64,000 nt of DNA from the NCBI GenBank assembly GCA_022578965.1, contig MU400520.1, forward strand, positions 62,001 to 126,000, read 5' to 3'. Source of the DNA: Xylaria sp. FL1777. Its lineage: Eukaryota; Ascomycota; Sordariomycetes; Xylariales; Xylariaceae. Both the position numbers and the translations under genes were made by a program. Under the pieces are notes generated by a model. That model did not search any database. It saw nothing but the letters and a program-made list of their open reading frames with translations, and was not told where the DNA came from. Below are positions 14,362-24,500 of this stretch, piece by piece. Position 1 is the first letter of the stretch. Each line of letters begins with the position of its first letter.

Positions 14362-16152
14362 ATGGCACAGGTAAATATTTCCTCGCCGGAAAATGGTGGA
14401 TATCTACACTACATTATTTCCCCCGAGTTGTACGGATATGACTGGAAATTGACTTTACCCACTATCCTAAGCATCCTATCCCCCGTCCTGGCAAGCGTTT
14501 TCTGGGCTGTATGGAAGCACTACAGCCCAAGCCAAAGGCTTGTAAAAGGCATCCCCATCGTGGGCGGCAGTGAGACCCTTGTCAGACATCGGAACAGGCA
14601 AGAATTCTTCGAGGACTCCAAGAACAGGCTCCTAGAAGGCTACCGCCAGGCAAAGGGAGGCCCTTTTTATATCCCTACCCCTTTAGGCGAAAGACTGATG
14701 ATCCCCCCTGAGATGACGGAGGAACTCAAAGCAGCGCCCGTAGACAAGGTCGATTTCATCGCCCACTTTCTGGAGATGTTCGAGGGCAAATACATCGACA
14801 TCGGCACCCGTTCGACACTCCATCCCCGCACGATCAAGACACAGTTGACTCAGAATCTACCACAAATGATGGATATGGTCCAAGACGAGATTCGCGATGC
14901 GTTTCTAGAGACCTGGCCGAAGTGTGATGACTGGACCGAGGTTCCGGTCCTCCCAGCCATCACCCCAATTGTCGCTCGGGCATCCTCCTTCATGCTCGGT
15001 GGGAAGACTCTCAGCCGAAGCGACGAATGGGTAGACGTCGCCATATCCTTCACGACAGCCTTCTTCTTCGGGGCCAAGAAGCTGAAAGAGCTACCTAGTT
15101 TCGTTCGGCCCGTCGCCAAGTACTTCATTCCAGAGGTTCAACAGACGGTACAACACCATCGAATAGCTCAGAAGCTCGCCGTACCCCTCCTGAAGGAATA
15201 CGCAAATGCTGAACCGACGCTTGAGAACTGCAACCTTCTATATTGGATGAAGCAGGATGCCAAGGGCTACGAGAGGGACGACAAGTTCATTGCTAGCGTG
15301 CTTCCTAAGGTCCGTAGCACATAATGGTGTCTTAGATATGGAAATTGTTACTGATATCCGTGACCTCTAGGTTACCGCTGCCGCCATCCACACCAGCGCT
15401 GCTGCTCCAGCACAGCTCATATTCGACCTCTGCGCGCACCCCGAATACATCCCCCTGATTCGAGAAGAGTTTAAACAGCAGCTAGACAGCGCAGGTAAAC
15501 TGCGCCGAAACGCCTTTTACAAGCTGCGCATCATGGACAGTGTCATGAAGGAGAGCCAAAGATTCAACCCCCCGGTTCTCGGTAAGCATGAGTGACCAAG
15601 ACTTGCCTTATCATGAAGGGGGCTTTAATTATCGAATCCAGGACTAACATGACGTAGTGTCGTTCCAGCGCCTTGTCACTGAGGACTGGAAACTGAGCAG
15701 CGGCTTCGTGATCCCCGCGGGGACAACCATCGGCGTGGCTACGCACGCACAGTCCATGGACCCGGAGCTATACGAGGACCCCGAGAAGTTCGACGGGCTG
15801 CGCTTCTTCAAGCTGCGTGAGAATGCTGGTCTGGCGGAGGAAGGTCGCCAGCAGTTTGCATTTGCTAGTCCTACGAACATGGTGTTCGGGTACGGGCGAC
15901 ATGTCTGTCCTGGGTGAGTGATGCGTCGATGTCTTTTTCAATCATATGAACATGGAGCCTAATTAATGTCATAGTCGTTTCTTCGCCGCCGATGTTGTCA
16001 AGTCCATCATGACTTATCTCATTGAGAATTACGACATGAAGTTTAGTGAGGGGCAAACTAGACCTGAGAGTTACGGGTATCAGACTACCATGATACCACA
16101 TCGCACGGCGACGGTTTTGTTCAAGAGACGTAAGCCTAAGTCGTCAGCTTAG
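14362..16152 (+). CDS. Cytochrome P450, ent-kaurene-oxidase-like type (4 exons)
   Basis: Predicted 530-aa haem monooxygenase anchored in the ER by an N-terminal membrane helix (about residues 30-50). Exons: 14362-15309, 15371-15581, 15658-15913, 15975-16152 (1593 bp). Visible marks are the I-helix region AAAIHTSAAA at the exon 1/2 junction, the K-helix ExxR as ESQR, and the haem loop FGYGRHVCPG with ligand Cys470. The AAIHTS form of the I-helix is typical of fungal P450s related to ent-kaurene oxidase and other terpenoid or indole-diterpenoid hydroxylases. This is a family resemblance, not a substrate assignment. Intron 1 uses a weak donor, GTCCGT. ATG 14362 was preferred because the frame extends upstream only to a GTG. 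No terpene cyclase or prenyltransferase is nearby. Confidence 0.93.
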
Positions 16153-16832
16153 GATAAGACTGTCAAAGTGGTATGTTAGTCGCCTCGGGAGATTGGGATG
16201 GGCTTTTCTGGATAGGGTAGTTTCAGAACTTTAGCCTTGCGGGTTATGTCTATCAGATATAGCTAGTACGACTACCTAGGAGGCAGGACTAGGTACTTGG
16301 AACAAAAACGGCCTTATTAGCAAATCTATATAATTATATATATTCAGTTATTAAAGCTGTAGAATGCTACCTTCTTCGATGCGCGGTTTGACCTGTTGGA
16401 TCGAGCGCCAGAGGTTCTTGGCCTGGAAGAGGTAGAGACAAATAGACTGACCGAAGTCTTGGCGTACGCAACAATAAGGGGTTTGATGGGGGTAAGATAC
16501 GGAGATCTGGGTGGCATACCGCTAATCAAGGACCAACCAGAGACTTTGTAGGATTAGGCGGACAATGTAATCATTTGCTGCAGGTTTTCTGCCTTGTGAA
16601 CTGCCTTACGAAGCGATACCAGCAGAAAACTCAACATCAACTCGAGAGAATTCTATAGAATCAAAGGACACCGAGAAAAGGCAGCCTTCTTTAAGAGCTA
16701 GATCTAAGCGAGACCTAAATCTGCAGCGCGCCACGCGTGGAAACAATTTGGGTCTAATATTGACAACTGAATTGCTACCGCATAACTCAGCCAAGACTCG
16801 GTACCCTCCCTCGAAAAAACAAGAGCGGGGTC
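16153..16832. other. Intergenic, no gene seen
   Basis: 680 bases between two co-oriented genes, AT-rich around 16310-16360. Short minus-strand frames (16344-16529, 16606-16794) have no motif. It presumably holds the P450 3' UTR and the promoter of the next gene. Confidence 0.5.
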
Positions 16833-17805
16833 ATGACAGCAACAGCTACCCAGCCCATCCAGGGCCTTTCTCAGCTTGAGGAACGTGATTCTTCAACCGG
16901 GCCTTCTATTCCACTAACCCAAATTACACAGTCTCAAACTTCCCAAACACCGAGTAGTCCTGGATCAGAAAGAGAACCCGAAGAGATCGATAACACCACA
17001 CCGCCTACTGGAAACTCTAATTTATCTGGTCGAGAACTGTTCTGGAACTACACATTTCCTAAGATAGTCAACACATTTGCCATACTGGGAGTACTACTTG
17101 CTCTGATACTGGGAATTTCTCAATGGGCGGCGCAGGACAAAAGCATCGCCCTTGCGAAAGAATCCGAGCTGGTCACCTTGGCTCTTTCATGTAGTGACGA
17201 GGTATAAACCAACCCTCATTAACCCTGGAAAGTAGCCTGCTTTGTTAACCGGTTTCTAGAAAATAAAATACACATCCATATGTCAGCAGTTTCTTGACAA
17301 ATATCCCGACGGGCCAGCGATCTCACGCCGTGGGAATATCTCTGTTAGCAAGTCTTACTACCAAGAGCCTGAAGTAATACGCTCTGTTCAAATGGATCTC
17401 CAGTACACCGCCGTTCATTTGGCCATGATGAATCGGTTTCTCCAAGAACAGAATAGCCGCTTCCAATCAGCGCTAGACAATAGCGATCCGAAGCAGTCTT
17501 TAGCTCAAATGGGAGACATCGACGAGGCAGGGAAAGCCTTTCTACGGAATATGACATTAATAAAGACAGCCTCAACCATGCAACGAGTAGGGGGTATCAG
17601 CGATACCTTCACCACTCTTAGTCCCCCACTGGTACCCTCATGGGTGATTTTTCCTGGGTGGGTTCTAGTCATAGGTCTTTGTTTTTTCTTGGCTTGGATT
17701 CTTCTTTTCTTCCATTTCAACATGGAACTCATTCTTTTAATGGGATTATTCATCTACTACCGATACAAGGAATATTTTTGGAATGATGGGACAAGTAAAA
17801 ATTAG
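16833..17805 (+). CDS. Hypothetical three-helix membrane protein (2 exons)
   Basis: I do not recognise this family. Exons 16833-17201 and 17260-17805 (58-bp intron, GTATAA donor, TTCTAG acceptor) give 304 aa. Residues 1-65 are Ser/Thr/Pro/Gln-rich and polar. A hydrophobic helix follows at about 79-97 (IVNTFAILGVLLALILGI). A soluble stretch of about 150 residues holds a CxxxxxxxxxxxC pair that spans the splice junction, and a C-terminal hydrophobic pair lies at about 249-274 and 276-290 with a positively charged tail. The layout suggests an N-in anchor with a soluble loop between the first helix and the terminal hairpin. It sits 680 bp after the P450, same strand, but nothing shows a functional link. 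Confidence 0.72.
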
Positions 17806-18211
17806 TTACAGACTTGATCCGAAGACTCTCAGAAAATAATCCTGTCTAGTTGGGATAGGTAACTGCAAGACCTGCCGAACGGTTTACATTCTTCCGGGAT
17901 TTTGCAGCAATTTGTACATTAATTGATTTCGGCACTTTTACCAGACGGGGGGTAATACAGCAGTAGTTTTAGATACTTTTTCATTTTGACGTTATATACA
18001 CGACAACCTCCCATACATTAACATCATAGTGTGCTTATAGACAGTTGTTTTGTTTTATCGTAGGCTACGTCCCATCTCATAAAGCTGATATTAGATGCAA
18101 CGAGACAAACGCCGCGAATAAATGTTTTTGTTCACATACTTCCCGATTCCCACACCTAGACGATAAATATTCTATATGGCGCTGATACGCCAACAAGTAT
18201 CCCCCTAGGGC
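17806..18211. other. Short convergent intergenic gap
   Basis: Separates two convergent genes; it probably contains only their 3' UTRs. No gene or distinct structure seen. Confidence 0.5.
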
Positions 18212-19931
18212 TTAAGCAAAGCTGGCGCTAATAACCCAGCTCACGTCGTCGTTAAACGAACCAGTGGCGTCGAACGTGTTAACGCCGCCGTTGCTCGCGA
18301 CGTAGGCCACGTTGCTGTAGTGGCGGAAGAAGCGGGTGGGATAACCCCAGGCTCGGATCGTGTTGCCCTGGCCGTTGAGGCCAGACAGTGGGCAGAACGT
18401 GGCATCTTCGTTGAATTGCTTACTGCCGTCACTGGCGTTGAGCAGGAGTGCGAAGTTGTAGTGCCGTATGTAGCTACCGGGGGTATCCTTGGACTCGAAC
18501 GAGAAGCAGGCGCTATTGCCGAGGCCGGTACGAACCGTCCAGCTGGCCTGCTGCTTGAGAGCAGTGGTGCTGGATGACGAGACGACCTGGGTGTTGACGG
18601 TAGAGCCGGTGTGTGCGAGATAGCGTGTGTCGTAACCAGGGGTGGTAACCCGCAGGGAAATAGAAGAACCGGCTGTGAGGGCCGGGCCGCTGGTTAACGA
18701 CGTGGTGGCGTACTTGGCGGCCACGATGTTGGCCTGCACCGAGTTCTCAGTGGCGTCGGACGGGTAGGTGGCGGTCATCACTCCCTCGTAGAACGTGCCT
18801 TGGGCACCGACACTGTTGTCGCCGCCGATGCCGAGAATGATGGCACCCTCTTTGCTCATCGGGTTGTAACCAGACGCCGTCGGGCGTGCTCCGCTGTAGT
18901 ACGTCGACAGCGAGCCGGACGCAGCATTACCGCCGCGGAGAGACCACTGATTTGGCTCCCCCTTCAGCACCGAGGTGAGAAACCGGTAGGAGATCGATGG
19001 GTCGGCGGCGTTGTTTCCAGAACCACGACCAGAGAATAGGCCGTTCTCAAGATCGGCCATGACCCAAGGTCCCGAGCCAGCACCACTACCCCAGACGGTG
19101 CTATCGCCAAAGTAGAGAGCCTCCATATGACCATTGCCGGTATCGCGACTGTTAGTCTCGGCGTTGCCATAATCGAAGCAACACCCGCCGTTGTAGTGTG
19201 TTCCTAATTATAAAAAATTAACGAAACTACTTTATTTTTTTAAATAGTATATTTAAAAAAAGCATACCATCGAATACCGCATCTATTAGTTCACTTAAGT
19301 CAGTCACTGCTATTTCAGATGCAATATGCACGGGTCTCAGGGGTTCTACATGCTGTCGAGACGTGTTTGTTACTCTAATAGCATGTTTTTGCTCTTACGA
19401 GCAGCCAAAAAGGGAAGAAAATGACTCCAGGGGTAGCTTACACATGCCCTGCGCCCCGTCACCCGTAGCTGTGCCGCTGGCAGCGTTGTTGCGGTAGCCG
19501 GTGCCGGGCGATACGAAGACGCCGTACGCCTTCTGACCGTTCAGCGTGACTGGGGCACCAATCGCGCTGGCCAGGTTGTCATAGCCATTGGATTCAGGGC
19601 CACTGAAGCCGCCAGGGGGAGCCTGTGTGAGGTGGTTACCGCGGCCAGACTGGTCATATATGATTGTGATCAGGCATGTTGTGCTGGCACAGAAGGTGTC
19701 TTGGGCAGCAGCATTGGCGACACCACCGGCAGACAGCGGTGCGATGTTGGTGGTGGCGCCGTCGGAGCCACGTTTCACTTGGTAGAGTGAGCCGGTGTAG
19801 GCACTGTATAGAGCACGAGTGGTGCTGTGTGCGGCGATGCAGGGCGTACCGCCGGAGGAGTAGATGTCGCAGGGCCCAGCGGCCACAAGGGCGCCGGTGG
19901 CAACGAGGCCTAGAACTAGTCGTGAGAACAT
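18212..19931 (-). CDS. abfB: Secreted GH54 alpha-L-arabinofuranosidase with CBM42 (3 exons, one microexon)
   Basis: Releases terminal alpha-L-arabinofuranosyl groups from arabinan, arabinoxylan and arabinogalactan. Exons (minus): 19931-19442, 19282-19268, 19203-18212; 1497 bp, 498 aa, close to the 499 aa of Aspergillus AbfB. The signal peptide is about 18 residues, ending VAA before GPCDIYSSGG. The GH54 catalytic domain is followed by an arabinose-binding CBM42 from about residue 335 to the end. In this model Glu221 (MADLENGLFSG) and Asp297 (GIGGDNS) fall at the positions reported for nucleophile and acid/base in Aspergillus kawachii AbfB. The NGGCCFDYGN segment with its vicinal cysteine pair is intact. 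The middle exon is only 15 nt and supplies YAVFD plus one base; without it the conserved GMYAVFDGTHYNGG stretch is broken. It is transcribed away from the galactanase gene. Confidence 0.96.
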
Positions 19932-19994
19932 GTCTGATCACTGTTGGCGGGGCACAGCCGTGAGCATTCCCTCTCTGGCGTCACGTCGGGAGCC

Positions 19995-20000
19995 TTTATA
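19995..20000 (-). promoter_or_regulatory. TATA box of the arabinofuranosidase gene
   Basis: On the minus strand this reads TATAAA within GGCTATAAAGGC, about 64 bp before the start codon, a usual place for a fungal TATA element. Confidence 0.55.
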
Positions 20001-20423
20001 GCCATGCCCTAAGGCCCGTGAGTGTCCAGGCTTGTCGGCGAGCCGCCTGGATGACGGCCGAGGCTAGACGGGGCCTCGGCGAGGAGTCGCTTCATTTTCG
20101 TCACGAGGCGCTATTCGTGGAACCCCGAGGAATCCCGGGTAGGGTCTAAGCGGGGCGCAACATTAGGTGGTATAACGTTGGCGATATCGAATCTGCGGTG
20201 GCATGGTCGTCTGAGGAGGTGATTTTGGACGAGGGGTTTTGGACTCAAACCAAGTCTGTGATTCGGTCGCAGCCCCAAATGGGGCTTGAGGGCAGGCATT
20301 CCCGTGTGAACTCGCTAGAACCCCCGGACACTCCCCAGTTATTCGGGGATAAAGGCCGTTGTTTTCTCCCGAAGCGCGCCTTTAGCAAGAGAGCCAATCG
20401 GCAGTTTGCTATCGTCTATGGAC

Positions 20424-20437
20424 GCAGGCTAGCCTGC
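20424..20437. promoter_or_regulatory. Perfect palindrome with two overlapping GGCTAG boxes
   Basis: GCAGGCTAGCCTGC is identical to its reverse complement over 14 bp and presents GGCTAG on both strands. It lies about 490 bp before the arabinofuranosidase start and 800 bp before the galactanase start. It is a candidate XlnR/Xyr1-type site; binding is not shown. Confidence 0.4.
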
Positions 20438-21049
20438 TATGTAACCTGTAGCTGTGGCTATTGAGTCGAATGGTTGGATGGAGAATTTTCGGGCCATCGA
20501 GACGAAAATGGAAGGTCCATTTATTTTCGAAATGTCAGGGGCGCAATTCAGGCGGCAATACTACCCTGCCTATGCTACGAGTAGTATCTCCTGGAGGTGG
20601 TTAGTTGGGCCATGGACCGGGAACAAGGAGAGGATTAACCACTCACCAGACCTCAAGTATACACAGTCTTTCATCTCATTGGCGCGCAAAACTATCTATC
20701 GTACGCGTTGGCTTCGTAATCCTACGCTTAACTAGCATATGCCATTCGCGCGATGTTACCTATTCTAACTAATACGTCAGTGATCTTACTGGCATGATGA
20801 GCTTAGCGGCGATCCCCCCATGGGGTTAAGGTTTAGTTTCCGGTAGAGTGTTTTAGTTAAAATCCTCGCTAGGAGGTGCGCATTTAAGAGAGTGAACAGT
20901 AAAGTGAGATTGTGTCTAGTTTGGTCTCCCTTTTTACCTGCTCTATAACACTTAGGATTATGGCCTTGTCGTAAATGGAAACTCCCTGCCCGATAACGGG
21001 AAAGTTGAAAACATTAGCACAGAAGCCCTTGCTCGTGATTAAATAGCCA

Positions 21050-21055
21050 GGCTAA
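21050..21055 (+). promoter_or_regulatory. GGCTAA box upstream of the galactanase
   Basis: Exact GGCTAA about 185 bp before ATG 21239, matching the classical XlnR/Xyr1 core in a normal activator position. A six-base match alone is weak; its value comes from the enzyme it precedes. Confidence 0.4.
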
Positions 21056-21238
21056 CAGCACTTGCGCACCAATCGGGATGCGAGCGGGAGCTAGCATTCC
21101 GGTCTCTACTTTGTAATCGTCCGTGTGCTCTTACTTAATCTATATGGTAGAGCATTATGTGGTATATTTCAGTAAATTGAGAGGAAATTTTATTTTCACA
21201 CAGAATCAGAGGCAATGAGGAGACGACCTTGACAAAGG

Positions 21239-22696
21239 ATGAAAATGAAGATTCCGACCTTCCTGTTTTTGACTCAGACCATCTTCAGCTTCAACGCTGT
21301 CTTTGCTGATGTCACCACAACCATTGTCGCATCCTCCAACTATGGAACTTGGGAGGGCTGGGGAACTTCTCTAGCGTGGTGGGCAGCTGCGTTTGGCGAT
21401 CGTGATGACCTCGCAAACGCAGTGTTCTCTCTACAAAGCGTGTCGTTGAACGGTGTTATTTTACCAGGGCTGGGAATGAATATTGTCCGATATAATGCTG
21501 GCGCCACCACTTCAAACTCTATCAACGGGGAGAGCATAGTCAAGTCTCCCAAAGTGGACGCGACTCGGCTCATTGACGGGTACTGGCTTGATTGGACGAG
21601 CAGCGACCCAGCATCGTCGAGTTGGCTATGGTCTCAGGACGCAAAACAACGATCAATGATGCAAAAGGCTAAGAACCTTGGTGCGAATGTCTTCGAGCTA
21701 TTCAGTAACTCGCCCGTATGGTGGCAACTTTTCAACCACAACCCCTCGGGATCGAATGACGGGTCGTCTGACAATTTGCAAACTTGGAATCATCAACAGT
21801 TTGCTGTATATCTCGCCACCATTGCGCTGTACGCAAAAAATAACTGGGGGATCACGTTTCATTCTGTTGAAGCTTTCAATGAACCATCCGCAAACTGGTG
21901 GAATGGGCAAACCGGAACACAAGAGGGCTGTCATTTTGCCGTCGCTACACAACAGGATGTCCTACCTTACCTAAGATCCGAACTCAACAGCAGAGGACTT
22001 AGCTCAGTACTAATATCCGCCTCAGATGAGAACAGCTACGATGCCGCCATTAGCACCTGGAAGGGCTTAAACTCGACTGCAAAGTCCGCTGTGGGACAAA
22101 TCAATGTCCACGGATATCAGTACGGCAATGGTGATCGAACAGGTCTTTATCAACAGGCTGTAAGCTCAAGCAAAAAGTTGTGGAACAGCGAATATGGGGA
22201 ATCCGATGCGACGGGATCTGATCTGATTAGCAACGTGATCCTTGACTTCCGCTGGCTACATCCTACGGCTTGGGTTTACTGGCAAATCGTCGATGGCGGC
22301 GGTTGGGGCCTCATTACGGGCGACAACGCAGCCCTCTCTCTCAGTGGACCAACCCAGAAATACTTTGTTCTAGCTCAGCTCACTCGACATATCCGGCCGG
22401 GCATGCGGATTCTAGATTCGGGGTGTGATTACGCAGTTGCTGCTTATGACACTTCTGCACACAAGTTGGTGATAGTAGCTGTGAACTGGGGCAGTGCACA
22501 ATATCTAAACTTCGACCTGTCTCAATTCGGCACGCCAGGTCAAAGCGGCACAACGATCCAGCGTTGGAGTACTCAAATCAGTTCCGGAGATCGCTACGCT
22601 ACCTACACGGATACTACACTGAGCGGGTCTAAGTTTTGGTCGTATTTTGCGCAAAACCAGGTGCAAACCTTCGAAATCCCCGGGGTAGTCATTTAA
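21239..22696 (+). CDS. Secreted GH30 endo-beta-1,6-galactanase
   Basis: Intronless, 485 aa. A signal peptide of about 23 residues (ending AVFA) is followed by a single GH30 catalytic module. It cuts beta-1,6-linked galactan side chains of arabinogalactan proteins, as the Trichoderma and Neurospora family members do. Visible catalytic residues are the acid/base Glu215 in EAFNEP and the nucleophile Glu318 in WNSEYGE. The N-terminal GTWEGWGTSLAWWA segment and the FSNSPVWW strand are typical of this subfamily. A second ATG two codons in is an equally good start. The neighbouring divergent GH54 arabinofuranosidase would strip arabinose from the same polymer, so the pair forms a compact arabinogalactan-degradation unit. 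Another GH30 activity (glucanase or xylanase) is possible but less likely from the motifs. Confidence 0.93.
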   Translation: MKMKIPTFLFLTQTIFSFNAVFADVTTTIVASSNYGTWEGWGTSLAWWAAAFGDRDDLANAVFSLQSVSLNGVILPGLGMNIVRYNAGATTSNSINGESIVKSPKVDATRLIDGYWLDWTSSDPASSSWLWSQDAKQRSMMQKAKNLGANVFELFSNSPVWWQLFNHNPSGSNDGSSDNLQTWNHQQFAVYLATIALYAKNNWGITFHSVEAFNEPSANWWNGQTGTQEGCHFAVATQQDVLPYLRSELNSRGLSSVLISASDENSYDAAISTWKGLNSTAKSAVGQINVHGYQYGNGDRTGLYQQAVSSSKKLWNSEYGESDATGSDLISNVILDFRWLHPTAWVYWQIVDGGGWGLITGDNAALSLSGPTQKYFVLAQLTRHIRPGMRILDSGCDYAVAAYDTSAHKLVIVAVNWGSAQYLNFDLSQFGTPGQSGTTIQRWSTQISSGDRYATYTDTTLSGSKFWSYFAQNQVQTFEIPGVVI

Positions 22697-24044
22697 GTAG
22701 ATAGCTGATATGAACACAAGTACTGTTGAAGCCGCGGTTTATATGCTTATTTCTTACTCTTCTCCGTGAGATGCTACTTCTGATTATATTATGTGCTACA
22801 TAGCTAAAACTGCTAATACGTTCGTAGTTATATGGAATGTGTTAAGCGCCGGCGGAATGATGGAATAAAGACCATCGGAGGAAGAAGGTCACGATGAATC
22901 CGGACATGTGTGCGCGGTGGCTTAAGGATATAAGGGCTACAAAGCAGCGAATAACATCATTAAGTAGCGCGGGAAGCGGTCTAGATAGTTTTGGGGCTCC
23001 TACAGAGCAGGAGTTGTATGACTACCCATGGTAATGGCTTTCTCCCTTGAAAAAACTAAGATGAAGTTCCTGACCTCAGTGAATCAAGGAAGTAGATTGG
23101 TTATAAAATCTTTACTGCCTATGCCGCCTCAGACGCTGATTTCTTTGGTCTCCGTCGATTCGACAGGTTATATACAAGATCTCTACTAACCCAAAATGAT
23201 CAGCTACGCGAACTAAATCGCTTATATGACAACTCGTCTAAGGGATAATATATGGAAGGTATGCCAAGCATGACCCCTTTTTGGGTCCTCCTACCCGGAA
23301 AAATAAATATTAAGATAAGCTTGTTTATACTAACAGCTGGGTGCGCCAGGCACATACAGTTCTTATACTCTCCTCTCGGAGACAATGCTAACGCCGGGAA
23401 TAAATAGCGAGGTGGGCCGGTAAGTGTCGTCACACTCACATCGATCCAGCTCAGCTATACGCCTGGAATCTCGTGCTTGGTCTGAACGGCACTACGGCGT
23501 TTTAGGCTTGTGAGTACTCGTGAGCAACTGCAACAACTATGCTATAGCGATCGAGGGCGACAGCTGCGACGCTTTGCGACGTGTAATTCGATCGACAATG
23601 CCCACCTGTATCCATATCAGGCAGGCATAATGAACGACGAATTCGAGCGCTAACGAAGCGCCTAGGGAGGATTAGCTTTCGTCATTTCTATAGAGACATT
23701 AAACTCGTCATATCGATGATATGTATTATGAGTGCTCTTAGAAAGTGATATTATAGGTACGCTTTATGGTTCTTCTCATGTGTTCCTACAGATCGATGAC
23801 CCCATGCATACACACATATAGAGGCTTGGCACTAACTAAATTAGATCGCCAAAACATGTACAGATAAGTCTCACCATTAAATGGAGTTCGTTGATGACGA
23901 TTCAATGCCGACCCCATTCCCCGATTTTTTCTAGATGTACAACCGCAAGCGTTGAGACGAGAGAATCGCGTTAACCACAACATATCAAGAGATAGGCAGA
24001 CGGCATCATCTCAGACCCTCATCAATTGTGCAGCCTCTGTCCGC
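22697..24044. other. Intergenic, no gene seen
   Basis: 1.35 kb between the convergent galactanase and GFA genes. Frames at 23200-23439 and 23786-23983 (minus) have no motif. No repeat structure was recognised. Confidence 0.5.
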
Positions 24045-24500
24045 TCACACTAAGTTTGACGGCACAGTCTCATACGTCTCCCAGCCGTCAGGAATCTCAA
24101 TGACCGCCGAGCGGACGTAAATATGGCTACCATTAGACCAATCCAAACCCTCAACACATCCACCCTTAATACTAACGGTCGGATTCGGCATGCCGTCCTT
24201 CCCCACAATGCGGTGGAACAGACGAGATCCACACTCTACACAGAAATAGCAGTCCATCTTGCCCCCCTTGTCCGTGTTGCGCGTGTACTTCTTTATCTTG
24301 GACTCGAGATCGGACGAAAGTGGGAATAACCCCTTCGCCGGGAAGATGGCGGACGTGCCGAAGGCGGAGCTGGATTGCTTCTGGCACTCGGTGCAGTGGC
24401 AGAAGAACACCTTCAATGGTGTCGCTGTTGGAGTCGGGAATTCGACGCGCCCGCATTGACAGCGGACCGTGAGGGGTTGCGATTTGTCCGTTGTCGTCAT
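24045..24500 (-). CDS. GFA/CENP-V domain protein
   Basis: Predicted 151-aa zinc-binding protein of the glutathione-dependent formaldehyde-activating (GFA) fold, nearly all domain. The cysteine pattern is complete: CxC at residues 14-16, CHCTEC at 34-39 and CxxC at 87-90. Many fungal members are of unknown substrate and lie near oxidative or detoxification genes; formaldehyde chemistry is established for few. The frame extends four codons further to a TTG, so ATG 24500 (MTTTDKSQ) is taken as the start. It is divergent to the Zn2Cys6 gene, about 1 kb away. Confidence 0.9.
   Translation of the reverse strand: MTTTDKSQPLTVRCQCGRVEFPTPTATPLKVFFCHCTECQKQSSSAFGTSAIFPAKGLFPLSSDLESKIKKYTRNTDKGGKMDCYFCVECGSRLFHRIVGKDGMPNPTVSIKGGCVEGLDWSNGSHIYVRSAVIEIPDGWETYETVPSNLV

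Larger units (their letters stand above)
19932..21238. promoter_or_regulatory. Shared divergent promoter region of the GH54/GH30 pair
   Basis: 1.3 kb between the two divergent start codons, with no credible gene inside. It holds the TATA box listed separately and three places with GGCTAR, the core bound by the XlnR/Xyr1 xylanolytic activators: 20062-20067, the palindrome 20424-20437 and 21050-21055. This fits joint induction by plant cell-wall sugars; that is inference from site matches and gene function. Confidence 0.5.
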
